This document shows positions 8,716 to 15,880 of a stretch of DNA of 40,778 bases, one piece after another. Position 1 is the first letter of the stretch, and each line of letters starts with the position of its first letter. A program made the position numbers and the translations under genes. This DNA is from Phocaeicola fibrisolvens (lineage in GTDB: Bacteria; Bacteroidota; Bacteroidia; Bacteroidales; Bacteroidaceae): contig NZ_JAOQJI010000037.1 in assembly GCF_025567125.1 (NCBI RefSeq), positions 1 to 40,778 of the forward strand. Direction: 5' to 3'. Below the pieces are notes generated by a model, which was not told the origin of the DNA, did no database searches, and was given only the letters and a program-made list of their open reading frames with translations.

Positions 8716-9388
8716 CATACGCGATTTCTTCTTTCCCAGGTTGTGCATGGCCTGTGGAAAAAAGTTGCTGGTTTCGGAGCGGGTCTTGTGCAGTGACTGT
8801 CTGTCGCAGCTGCCTTTTACCCATCTGGGAAATACACCCGGCAATGAAATGGAAAAGATTTTCTGGGGACGTTTTCCCCTTGTGCGAGCTTCTTCGTTAT
8901 TGTATTACTCTCGCGGTGGGAAGGTGGCACATATTTTGGCGGGTATGAAATACTACGGGCGTCAGCAGGTATGCCGGCACATGGGAGAGATGTTGGCCTA
9001 TGAACTTCAGCCTTCCGGTTTCTTTGAAGGCGTGGATTATCTGTTGCCGGTACCTTTGCATCCAGGCCGTCTGCGTACCAGAGGGTATAACCAGAGTCTC
9101 TTGTTGGTGGAAGGTATTTCCCGGCTTACCGGTATACCTGTATGCGACGGATTGCTTCAGCGGGTGCGGAATAACCAGACACAGACTCATAAATCGGCTT
9201 GGGAGCGGCAGGAAAATGCTTCTCATCTGTTTCAGCTGGCAGGCGATACTCGTGTGTTGGAAGGAAAACACGTGATGCTGGTCGATGACGTATTGACAAC
9301 TGGTGCCACACTCACCTCCTGTGCCGAGGTTTTGTCAGAAATAAAAGGAATTCATCTCAGTATTGTTACATTGGCATGGACGAGATAG
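8699..9388 (+). CDS. ComF family protein (phosphoribosyltransferase-like)
   Basis: A 229-residue protein. The N-terminus carries a CxxC...CxxC pair (C16, C19, C31, C34), the zinc-binding part of the double-zinc-ribbon ComF family. The C-terminal half is a type I phosphoribosyltransferase fold, with PVPLHPGRLRTRGYNQS and the PRPP loop VMLVDDVLTTGATL. ComF is linked to DNA uptake in naturally competent bacteria; in Bacteroidales its role is not established. The start chosen gives the conserved N-terminus and overlaps recX by 17 bases. Confidence 0.9.
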   Translation: MRILTDIRDFFFPRLCMACGKKLLVSERVLCSDCLSQLPFTHLGNTPGNEMEKIFWGRFPLVRASSLLYYSRGGKVAHILAGMKYYGRQQVCRHMGEMLAYELQPSGFFEGVDYLLPVPLHPGRLRTRGYNQSLLLVEGISRLTGIPVCDGLLQRVRNNQTQTHKSAWERQENASHLFQLAGDTRVLEGKHVMLVDDVLTTGATLTSCAEVLSEIKGIHLSIVTLAWTR

Positions 9389-9451
9389 CACATTCTGACA
9401 CCTTTTAAAAATTTTAATGCCCTTAAATTTTCTATTCCCGATGTATTTCCA

Positions 9452-9459
9452 TAATTTTG
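9452..9459 (+). promoter_or_regulatory. Candidate -7 element for pyrE
   Basis: TAATTTTG lies 30 bases before the pyrE ATG and matches TAnnTTTG. No convincing -33 element is present. Confidence 0.45.
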
Positions 9460-9489
9460 CAAAAACATTTATCAGAGAATTAAAAAGTT

Positions 9490-10125
9490 ATGAAAGCTTT
9501 GGAAAGATTATTTGCAGAAAAGTTGCTGAAGGTGAAGGCTGTGAAGATTCAGCCGGCTAACCCGTTTACTTGGGCTTCAGGTTGGAAATCACCGATTTAT
9601 TGTGACAATCGTAAGACTTTGTCATATCCTGCACTTCGTAACTTCGTTAAGTTGGAGATTTGTCGTGTTATTCTGGAAAAGTTCGGTGAAGTTGACGCCA
9701 TTGCCGGGGTAGCTACGGGTGCTATCGCACAGGGTGCCTTGGTGGCAGAGGAGTTGAACTTGCCGTTTGTATATGTTCGTTCAAGCCCGAAAGATCATGG
9801 CTTGGAAAATTTGATTGAAGGTGAATTGCGTCCGGGAATGAAAGTGGTCGTAGTAGAAGACCTGATTTCAACCGGTGGCAGCAGCTTGAAAGCCGTAGAT
9901 GCCATCCGTCGTGACGGTTGCGAAGTGATCGGTATGGTGGCTTCCTTCACTTACGGTTTCGATGTATCAGTAGAAGCATTCAAGAAAGCAAAAGTAGAAC
10001 TGGTTACTTTGACCAACTACAATGCCGTGCTGGATGCTGCATTGAAGACTGATTACATCAATGAAGAAGATATCCCCGTGCTGCAGGCATGGAGAGAAGA
10101 TCCTTCTCACTGGACTGGAAAATAA
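9490..10125 (+). CDS. pyrE: Orotate phosphoribosyltransferase
   Basis: A 211-residue protein that makes orotidine 5'-phosphate from orotate and PRPP in pyrimidine synthesis. The family motifs are all present: FTWASGWKSPIYCDNR near residues 26-41, GVATGAIAQGALVAEEL (73-89), and the PRPP-binding loop VVVVEDLISTGGSS (119-132). The lysine-rich segment of the flexible loop is SSPKDHG. It has its own candidate promoter and a strong terminator downstream. Confidence 0.97.
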   Translation: MKALERLFAEKLLKVKAVKIQPANPFTWASGWKSPIYCDNRKTLSYPALRNFVKLEICRVILEKFGEVDAIAGVATGAIAQGALVAEELNLPFVYVRSSPKDHGLENLIEGELRPGMKVVVVEDLISTGGSSLKAVDAIRRDGCEVIGMVASFTYGFDVSVEAFKKAKVELVTLTNYNAVLDAALKTDYINEEDIPVLQAWREDPSHWTGK

Positions 10126-10169
10126 AAGATTCTGTAATTAGGAAAGCAGTCTCGGATTGTAAATAGGAG

Positions 10170-10214
10170 ATGTCATCCTGAGCGAGTCCACTCTGCTCAA
10201 GATGACATTTTTTT
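10170..10214 (+). terminator. Rho-independent terminator after pyrE
   Basis: The stem TGTCATCCTGAGC pairs with GCTCAAGATGACA (one mismatch), with a loop of about 10 bases and a T7 tract. The left arm resembles the TGTCATCCTGAGC core seen in dispersed palindromes of several bacterial genomes. Confidence 0.9.
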
Positions 10215-10256
10215 GTGCAATGCCGCGAACGGTTTTCCTCGAAGATTAAAAACAAC

Positions 10257-10685
10257 ATGGCTGTACAATTTGAAAGTAATGTGAAGCATGTTCCTTATAG
10301 TCAGGAACGAGTGTATAACAAACTGTCCGACCTGAACAATCTGGAAGGAGTTCGGGACCGTCTGAATGAGGTGAAGGACAAACTGGACGGAAAGCTGGAA
10401 GACATGTCGTTCGACCGTGATTCCATCACCCTGAAGGTGCAGGGCATCAACCTCACATTGCGCATCATTGAGCGTGAACCCCTGAAGTGCATCAAGTTTG
10501 AAGGCGACAAATCGCCGGTGCCTTTGAACCTGTGGATTCAGATTCTTCCCGTGACCGAGGAAGAAGCCAAAATGAAAGTCACCATCCGTGCCGAAGTAAA
10601 CATGTTTATGAAGGCCATGGTGTCAAAGCCGTTGCAGGAAGGGGTGGAGAAACTGGCAGACATGCTGGCCATGCTTCCTTATTAA
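10257..10685 (+). CDS. SRPBCC-superfamily protein
   Basis: A 142-residue protein beginning MAVQFESNVKHVPYSQE. The pattern of an N-terminal strand, the YNKLSDLNNLEGVRDRL helices, a central beta sheet and a long amphipathic C-terminal helix ending LADMLAMLPY fits the START/polyketide-cyclase (SRPBCC) helix-grip fold. This fold binds hydrophobic ligands, but no ligand can be named. An in-frame ATG 42 bases upstream is possible but lies next to the terminator of pyrE. argH starts 42 bases downstream on the same strand. Confidence 0.75.
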   Translation: MAVQFESNVKHVPYSQERVYNKLSDLNNLEGVRDRLNEVKDKLDGKLEDMSFDRDSITLKVQGINLTLRIIEREPLKCIKFEGDKSPVPLNLWIQILPVTEEEAKMKVTIRAEVNMFMKAMVSKPLQEGVEKLADMLAMLPY

Positions 10686-10727
10686 ATGAAACGACCGGAA
10701 CATCTCCGGTGAATAAAAATTGTGATT

Positions 10728-12068
10728 ATGGCTCAAAAACTTTGGGAGAAAAATGTACAGGTAAATGCGGAGATTGACCGCTTTACCGTGGGACGTGACC
10801 GTGAAATGGACATGTATCTGGCAAAGTATGACGTATTGGGCTCGATGGCACACATCACGATGCTGGAAAGCATCGGACTGCTGACAGCCGACGAACTGAA
10901 GATTTTGCTGGAAGAACTGAAAAAAATATATGCTTCCGTAGAACGCGGAGAATTTGTCATCGAAGACGGGGTGGAAGACGTACACTCACAGGTGGAACTG
11001 ATGCTGACACGTCGTCTGGGAGATGTGGGAAAGAAAATACATAGCGGCCGTTCGCGCAATGATCAGGTGCTGGTGGACCTGAAACTGTTCATCCGCGCCC
11101 AGTTGAAGTCGGTGGCCGAGGCAGTGGAACGTCTGTTCCATGTACTGATTTCCCAGAGTAACCGTTATAAAGACGTGCTGATGCCGGGTTACACCCATTT
11201 GCAGATTGCCATGCCTTCTTCTTTCGGCTTGTGGTTTGGTGCCTACGCCGAGAGTTTGGTAGACGACATGGTGTTCCTGCAGGCCGCTTATAAGGTGTGC
11301 AACCGTAACCCGCTGGGTTCTGCGGCAGGTTATGGCTCTTCTTTCCCCTTGGATCGGGAGATGACTACCCGTCTGCTGGGATTTGATTCCATGAACTACA
11401 ATGTGGTGTATGCCCAGATGGGACGTGGAAAGGTGGAACGCAACGTATCGTTTGCGCTGGCTTCCATTGCCGGCACCTTGTCGAAGATGGCCTTTGATGC
11501 CTGTATGTTCAGCTGTCAGAACTTCGGATTCGTGAAACTGCCCGATGAATGTACCACCGGTTCCAGTATCATGCCTCACAAGAAAAATCCGGATGTGTTC
11601 GAACTGACCCGTGCCAAATGCAACAAAATCCAGGCACTTCCGCAGCAGATTATGATGATTATGAACAACCTGCCTTCTGGCTATTTCCGTGACCTTCAGA
11701 TTATCAAGGAAGTGTTCCTCCCGGCATTCGAGGAACTGGAAGACTGCTTGCAGATGGCTACTTACATCATGGACAAGATTAAAATCAACGAGCATATTTT
11801 GGACGACGACAAGTACCTGTATATGTTCAGTGTGGAAGAAGTGAACCGTCTGGCAGCAGAAGGCATGCCGTTCCGTGACGCCTACAAGAAAGTGGGTTTG
11901 GACATCGAAGCCGGTAAGTTTACTCACGAAAAAACCGTGCATCACACCCATGCCGGAAGTATCGGCAACTTGTGTAACGACAAGATTGAGGAGTTGATGC
12001 AGCAGGCTGTGAGCGGATTCAGCTTTGACAAAGTGGAAGCGGCTGAAAAAGCCCTTTTAGGCCGATAA
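10728..12068 (+). CDS. argH: Argininosuccinate lyase
   Basis: A 446-residue member of the fumarase/aspartase superfamily that splits argininosuccinate into arginine and fumarate. Visible motifs are HSGRSRNDQV (105-114), the PGYTHLQIAMP segment with catalytic H157, and the family signature GSSIMPHKKNP (278-288) on the catalytic serine loop. I used the ATG; a GTG six bases upstream is in frame but less likely. No other arginine gene is adjacent. Confidence 0.97.
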   Translation: MAQKLWEKNVQVNAEIDRFTVGRDREMDMYLAKYDVLGSMAHITMLESIGLLTADELKILLEELKKIYASVERGEFVIEDGVEDVHSQVELMLTRRLGDVGKKIHSGRSRNDQVLVDLKLFIRAQLKSVAEAVERLFHVLISQSNRYKDVLMPGYTHLQIAMPSSFGLWFGAYAESLVDDMVFLQAAYKVCNRNPLGSAAGYGSSFPLDREMTTRLLGFDSMNYNVVYAQMGRGKVERNVSFALASIAGTLSKMAFDACMFSCQNFGFVKLPDECTTGSSIMPHKKNPDVFELTRAKCNKIQALPQQIMMIMNNLPSGYFRDLQIIKEVFLPAFEELEDCLQMATYIMDKIKINEHILDDDKYLYMFSVEEVNRLAAEGMPFRDAYKKVGLDIEAGKFTHEKTVHHTHAGSIGNLCNDKIEELMQQAVSGFSFDKVEAAEKALLGR

Positions 12069-12102
12069 ACGTATAAAAATTAAGAAGAAAACGGGTGAAA
12101 TG

Positions 12103-12134
12103 TTTGGAGTGTATTGCAAAACTCCCTACATTTG
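12103..12134 (+). promoter_or_regulatory. Consensus promoter of the tRNA-Gly/tRNA-Leu unit
   Basis: TTTG at 12103-12106 (-33), a 20-base spacer and TACATTTG at 12127-12134 (-7) make a full consensus match. The predicted start is about 5 bases before tRNA-Gly, so the primary transcript needs little 5' trimming. Confidence 0.85.
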
Positions 12135-12145
12135 CACCCGTAAAC

Positions 12146-12218
12146 GCGGAAATAGCTCAGTTGGTAGAGCATAACCTTGCCAAGGTTAGGGTCGCGAGTT
12201 CGAGTCTCGTTTTCCGCT
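12146..12218 (+). tRNA. tRNA-Gly (anticodon GCC)
   Basis: A 73-base cloverleaf. The acceptor GCGGAAA pairs with TTTCCGC, the D-arm is AGCTCAGTTGGTAGAGC, the anticodon loop is TTGCCAA, the T-loop is TTCGAGT and the discriminator base is T. CCA is not encoded. Confidence 0.97.
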
Positions 12219-12234
12219 CTTTCTTTGAAAGGAT

Positions 12235-12320
12235 GCTCGAATGGTGGAATCGGTAGACACGAGGGACTTAAAATCCCTTGGCCAGTAATGGCTGTGCGGG
12301 TTCAAGTCCCGCTTCGAGTA
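12235..12320 (+). tRNA. tRNA-Leu (anticodon TAA)
   Basis: An 86-base class II tRNA with a long variable arm (TTGGCCAGTAATGGCTGT region). The acceptor GCTCGAA pairs with TTCGAGT, the anticodon loop is CTTAAAA, the T-loop is TTCAAGT and the discriminator base is A. CCA is not encoded. It is 16 bases after tRNA-Gly and co-transcribed with it. Confidence 0.97.
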
Positions 12321-12328
12321 CAAAGAAT

Positions 12329-12360
12329 ACCTTGTAATCGCTTGATTATGAGGTTTTTTT
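12329..12360 (+). terminator. Rho-independent terminator of the tRNA unit
   Basis: The stem ACCTTGTAATC pairs with GATTATGAGGT around the loop GCTT and is followed by a run of seven T. Confidence 0.88.
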
Positions 12361-12417
12361 GTTTTTATAGGTAGTCGAAAGCAACACTATTCACATATTT
12401 AAGGCTATTATAATTTT

Positions 12418-12786
12418 TCAGATACAGTTCATGATAATGCTAACCATCATTTCTTTTTCCTCAATTCTGGATTCGGCAATCATGATTGTAAGTGCCACAA
12501 GTGTATAATCTGCTATTCTCTTGTTGCCATTTTCATCGTATAGGATACCGTTCTTGTCGAGGAAATGTTGAGTCTGTGTTTTCCCAGACATAGCACCATG
12601 CTGAGTGGTGGTCGCAAATTCTGCGACTACCACTTGACCCTCTAATTCTTCATGCATGGCATTGTGAATATGCTTACCAATTGTTTTGACATCTCTATCA
12701 AATAAGGTGGCCATCTGCTTTCGATTTAGCCATACTGTATTTAATATACAGTGGAATATGGAAACGATTCCATACGAATTGTCAAT
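12418..12786 (-). pseudogene. Remnant of a RhuM-like virulence/DNA-binding protein
   Basis: On the minus strand, the frame after a TAG at 12787-12789 reads a continuous stretch that includes TVWLNRKQMATLFDRDVKT, IGKHI and VVVAEFATTTQHG. This corresponds to the N-terminal helix-turn-helix region of RhuM-family proteins, which are usually about 300 residues. There is no start codon at the proper family N-terminus: the first ATG (12714) falls inside the domain. The expected YYNLDMIISVGYRVKS region is missing and is replaced by unrelated sequence that ends at 12418. I read this as a truncated, non-functional copy left by a mobile element downstream of the tRNA genes. Expression of the 98-residue internal reading frame cannot be ruled out. 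Confidence 0.55.
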
Positions 12787-12917
12787 CTATATAAAGACTG
12801 ACTTAACGGCACACTGCCAACTATGGAGTCTGGCCTATCTGATAGCAAAGGATGAAAACAACCGTGTTTTCGCCTCTGTGGTTTATTCCAATGAGTAGTG
12901 ATATCTCATATCCACAC

Positions 12918-12963
12918 AAAAAAAACCGTAGGAGGCCTCCGCATTTGCGGAAACCTCCTACGG
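12918..12963 (-). terminator. Terminator of the cbpA-like gene
   Basis: The stem CCGTAGGAGG pairs with CCTCCTACGG, with an inner CCGC/GCGG stem. On the minus strand it is followed by a run of eight T. Confidence 0.9.
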
Positions 12964-12979
12964 GGTTGCTTATATCTTA

Positions 12980-13909
12980 TCAGCTGGCAGCGCGCAGCTG
13001 GTTGAACAAATCTTTCTGTTTTTCGGTCAATGAAGTCGGTATCTTCACGTTGTACGTTACAATCATGTCACCAAACTGACCGGGTTGTTTGTAGACCGGG
13101 AATCCTTTGCCCCTCAGACGTACCTGCGTACCGTTCTGTGTGCCCGGTTTTACTTTCAGCCGGACCATACCGTCCATGGTTCTTACCTGTACTTCTCCAC
13201 CCAGTACGGCGGTGTACAAGTCGACATCCACGTGGGTATAAAGGTCGTCGCCTTCCCGTTCAAAAGTAGCATCCTTGTCAATCACGAATGTGATGTACAA
13301 GTCACCGTTTTCAGCTCCGTTCATGCCCTTCTCTCCATAGCCTTTCAGCCGGATGGTCTGTCCGTCGGCTACTCCCGCCGGGACGGTGATACGGATGTTC
13401 TCACCGTTGACGCTGAACGTTTGCTTGTGGGTGACGTATGCTTCACTGAGTGACAGATGCATCTGGGCCTCTATGTCGCCACCCTTGGCCCGCATGCTGT
13501 ATCCTCCACGACCACCGCTTCTGTGTCCGAAGAGTTGTTCGAAGAAGTCTGAGAAACCGCTTGCGCCTGCTCCTCCGAATCCTCCGCTGAACTCGTCGCC
13601 ATTCATGGAGTACCAGTAGCCTGAGCCACCGTTCTCCTGCTGGGCCCGACTGTATGCCTCACGTTCCTGCTTGAATTCATCAGCGTGTTTCCAGTGTTCC
13701 CCATATTCATCGTATTTCTTTCGCTTTTCCGGATCGCTCAATACTTCATGGGCTTCATTCACCTGCTGGAACTTTCCTTCCGCCGATGGGTCATCCTTGT
13801 TCAGGTCAGGATGGTATTTCTTTGCCAGCTTCCGGTAGGCTTGCTTGATTTCATCCTGTGTGGCATTACGGTCAACACCCAATATTTTATAGTAATCAAT
13901 AAATGCCAT
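12980..13909 (-). CDS. cbpA: CbpA-type DnaJ co-chaperone (class B J protein)
   Basis: A 309-residue protein. The J domain (1-70) has the HPD triad at 33-35, which stimulates DnaK ATPase. It is followed by a Gly/Phe-rich linker (about 93-145) and the two-barrel DnaJ C-terminal substrate-binding domain (about 145-300). The cysteine-rich zinc region of true DnaJ is absent, which makes it CbpA/class B. It lies downstream of hsp20 on the same strand, separated by a terminator-like hairpin at 13941-13980. It is either independently transcribed or expressed by read-through. A strong terminator follows. Confidence 0.9.
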   Translation of the reverse strand: MAFIDYYKILGVDRNATQDEIKQAYRKLAKKYHPDLNKDDPSAEGKFQQVNEAHEVLSDPEKRKKYDEYGEHWKHADEFKQEREAYSRAQQENGGSGYWYSMNGDEFSGGFGGAGASGFSDFFEQLFGHRSGGRGGYSMRAKGGDIEAQMHLSLSEAYVTHKQTFSVNGENIRITVPAGVADGQTIRLKGYGEKGMNGAENGDLYITFVIDKDATFEREGDDLYTHVDVDLYTAVLGGEVQVRTMDGMVRLKVKPGTQNGTQVRLRGKGFPVYKQPGQFGDMIVTYNVKIPTSLTEKQKDLFNQLRAAS

Positions 13910-13940
13910 ATATCAATCGTTTTTAGTGGGTTCCAGAATA

Positions 13941-13980
13941 AAAAACTCTCGCCCGCAGGGAAGTGCAGACGAGAGTTTTT
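13941..13980. terminator. Bidirectional terminator-like hairpin between hsp20 and cbpA
   Basis: AAAAACTCTCG pairs with CGAGAGTTTTT across an imperfect GC-rich middle. The A/T flanks make it competent on both strands. It should reduce hsp20 read-through into cbpA. Confidence 0.8.
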
Positions 13981-13996
13981 CAATTAATTGTTATGA

Positions 13997-14434
13997 TTAA
14001 TGTATCTCAATCACACGGTTTACTTTTGCTTTTTCTTCTTCAGAATACTTCGGCAAATCAATTGTCAATACACCATCTGCCACGTTTGCACTGATTTTGT
14101 CTTTATCTACATTGTCAGGCAAATAGAGTGACTGTTGGAATTTTGAGTAAGAGAACTCGCGACGCAAGTACTTCTTGTTTTCTTTGTCCTTTTCGTTGTT
14201 TTCGCTCTTCTTTTCCATGGAAATAACCAGTTCGTTGTCTTCACCCAGATGGATGTTGAAATCGTTCTTCGTCATTCCCGGAACTGCAACTTCTACCTTG
14301 TAGTCTTTGTCGCTTTCCACTACATTGATTGCAGGGGCAGTAGCGTTAGCTTTTACCATCCAATCGTTATCAAAGAAATCATTAAAGATACTTGGTAACC
14401 AGTTCTGATTGTAATATTTTCTAGTCGGCATCAT
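13997..14434 (-). CDS. Small heat-shock protein, Hsp20/alpha-crystallin family
   Basis: A 145-residue protein. The alpha-crystallin domain spans about 35-135, with the beta strands ending VADGVLTIDLPK, which corresponds to the family GVL motif. A C-terminal V-I-E-I segment can dock as the I/V-x-I/V anchor for oligomer assembly. These proteins hold unfolding proteins for DnaK/DnaJ, which fits the cbpA-like gene downstream. Two ATG codons occur in tandem at the start; a GGAG about 9 bases upstream supports this region as the ribosome-binding site. Confidence 0.95.
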   Translation of the reverse strand: MMPTRKYYNQNWLPSIFNDFFDNDWMVKANATAPAINVVESDKDYKVEVAVPGMTKNDFNIHLGEDNELVISMEKKSENNEKDKENKKYLRREFSYSKFQQSLYLPDNVDKDKISANVADGVLTIDLPKYSEEEKAKVNRVIEIH

Positions 14435-14910
14435 AGTTGTAATCTCCTATATTTTATTTTTTTATTATCAATTTGTTTCTGAACCCGAGCTCCTTGAGGT
14501 CTTTCAACTTCTTGAAGTTCAAGTTCACTTCTCTATTTGCAAAGGCTGTGCCACAAACGGGTGCCATAGCTGCCTTTTTTGTGAATATTTTTGATAACTT
14601 CCTTATTATAAGATGGTTACATTCTCCGCTTCGTTTGCTGGGAATTATGACTTTTGTGTACCGTGTAGAAAATAGTAACAAATTGTCACCTGTAAATAGA
14701 TGAATACCGACAAAAAGTCCATTTTGTTGACATATTGTCATGTATATCGCCGCAGACGTGGCAAAACTTGGATTCGATGAAGGCTGATATGTGCCGGTGG
14801 CATGCGACAGGCCATTGAGACCGATGTGCAGCCGTTTTCCGGCTTTTGCGGTGCAAGGAATAGGGATATTTCCCGGAAATGGCAGGATGCTTTCAGAGAA
14901 ACGTCCGGTA
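14435..14910. other. Non-coding stretch upstream of hsp20
   Basis: No gene I can support on either strand. The hsp20 promoter must lie in the first part, but no clear TAnnTTTG/TTTG pair was found. A heat-shock promoter of another type is possible. The remaining sequence has no recognised homology. Confidence 0.5.
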
Positions 14911-15018
14911 GATTTTTACGTTTCCTAGTTTGAAAACGTTCGTTTTCCGTGGCTGAACCGTATGTTTTTCAGTAGTGAAACCTAGGTTTCCTAGGTGGGA
15001 AACGTAGACAATGCCGGA
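14911..15018. repeat. Palindromic 22-bp tandem-repeat element, copy A
   Basis: Units start at 14932 (23 bp), 14955 (22 bp) and 14977 (22 bp). They follow a GAAACsTAsGTTTyC-like pattern, each nearly self-complementary. They are flanked by an incomplete left unit (TTTTTACGTTTCC) and a right unit GAAACGTAGACAATGCCGG that mirror each other, so the whole element is also an inverted repeat. A second copy with the same layout is at 39743-39848. Confidence 0.65.
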
Positions 15019-15172
15019 AAGAAAGCCTTTCTTCGTCGGGACGTTTTTGGCTTTGCGTGTAAGTGATTCCCATGCGGTCGTCTGCCTTCGTCAGTTTCAC
15101 GTTGAGGTTGTTTTTGGGGACGACTTTGCTTGTATGATGGGAGCCTTGTATTTAAGGTACAAAAGAGCTTGC

Positions 15173-15496
15173 TTAGCAGCAGCCCTTTTTCTTGCAGATA
15201 GGTTGTCCGAAGAAGTCGGTAAACATCTTCTGAGCCAGTGCCCAGTTTTCCTTGTGGATGCAATACTTTACCTTGGGTGGCTCGATTTCGCCTTGAATCA
15301 GTCCGGCTTCTTTCAGTTCTTTCAAGTGCTGCGAAACCGTGGCCTTGGCTATCGGCAGTTCATCGTGGATGTCGCCGAAGAAACAGCTCTCCTGTTGTAT
15401 CAGGAATTGCAGGATGGCCATGCGGGCAGGATGGCCCATCGCTTTGGCAAACCGGGCTATCCGTTCTTGCTCTTCTGTGTATTTTTTATCGGTCAT
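15173..15496 (-). CDS. ArsR-family winged-helix transcriptional regulator
   Basis: A 107-residue protein with the ArsR fold: MGHPARMAILQFL (20-32), then the recognition helix region AKATVSQHLKELKEAGL (50-66), and the wing VKYCI. Cysteines occur at 38, 79, 101, 106 and 107. The C-terminal KKKGCC could bind a soft metal or respond to thiols, but the classical ELCVCDL metal motif is not present. It is divergent from the cobalamin riboswitch/btuB operon. No arsenic or metal transporter is beside it, so its target and inducer are unknown. Confidence 0.9.
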   Translation of the reverse strand: MTDKKYTEEQERIARFAKAMGHPARMAILQFLIQQESCFFGDIHDELPIAKATVSQHLKELKEAGLIQGEIEPPKVKYCIHKENWALAQKMFTDFFGQPICKKKGCC

Positions 15497-15621
15497 AAGC
15501 TTTTTCTCTATTTATTGTTCGCTAAAATACGAATAATAAGATAGACAGGCAATAAAAGGAACGTTTTTTAACAAGATAAAATATTTTGTCCGTTTTATAA
15601 GAAAAATTTGTCAAATTGTCT

Positions 15622-15629
15622 TATCTTTG
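15622..15629 (+). promoter_or_regulatory. Candidate -7 element of the cobalamin operon
   Basis: TATCTTTG fits TAnnTTTG. It sits immediately upstream of the riboswitch, so the transcript would begin at about 15636. The -33 match is poor. Confidence 0.55.
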
Positions 15630-15633
15630 CCTC

Positions 15634-15812
15634 CGAATGGTTCCGAGTGTCTGTTCAGGCCCTCGGATGAAAAGGGAATCAGGTGCAAGTCCTGAACAGT
15701 CCCGCTGCTGTAAGCTCCATTCAACCTGCTGGAAAAGACTCATGCCACTGATGACTGAACACAATCGGGAAGGCTCCAGGAGGGGAGTAAGTCAGAAGAC
15801 CTGCCATCATAC
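15634..15812 (+). promoter_or_regulatory. Cobalamin riboswitch
   Basis: The conserved core is present: GGGAATCAGGTGCAAGTCC, then CCCGCTGCTGTAA, GCCACTG, CGGGAAGGC, and the B12 box AAGTCAGAAGACCTGCC at 15789-15805. The order and spacing fit the adenosylcobalamin class aptamer. It controls the btuB-btuG operon that starts 69 bases after it, normally reducing expression when cobalamin is plentiful. Exact 5' and 3' limits are approximate. Confidence 0.93.
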
Positions 15813-15814
15813 AT

Positions 15815-15846
15815 GTTAACCACGCTCGTGGGATTAGGTGGTTAAA
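15815..15846 (+). promoter_or_regulatory. Probable riboswitch expression platform
   Basis: Two stems share bases and exclude each other: CCACG/CGTGG at 15820-15831, and TTAACCAC/GTGGTTAA with arms at 15816-15823 and 15838-15845. Neither has a T-tract, which suggests control of translation or pairing with the aptamer loop rather than termination. Confidence 0.45.
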
Positions 15847-15880
15847 ACGATTTGGATTTTCAATTAGTACGGAAAAAAGT

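Noticed and set aside
10722..10727. GTG start for argH two codons upstream
   Set aside because: The ATG at 10728 gives the conserved MAQKLWEKN start.
12146..12320. Attachment-site duplication of the tRNA-Leu or tRNA-Gly 3' end
   Set aside because: I found no second copy of either tRNA 3' end within the window.
14454..14741. A 95-codon minus-strand frame upstream of hsp20
   Set aside because: No homology recognised, no start signal, and it occupies the place where the hsp20 promoter is expected.
14911..15018. Repeat element considered as a CRISPR array
   Set aside because: Units are contiguous 22-23 bp palindromes with no spacers, and no cas gene is present.
15019..15172. Minus-strand frame containing NNLNVKLTKADDRMGITYTQ downstream of arsR
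   Set aside because: The stretch looks protein-like, but there is no start codon in frame, it crosses into the repeat element, and I recognise no family. Possibly a gene remnant; not supportable.
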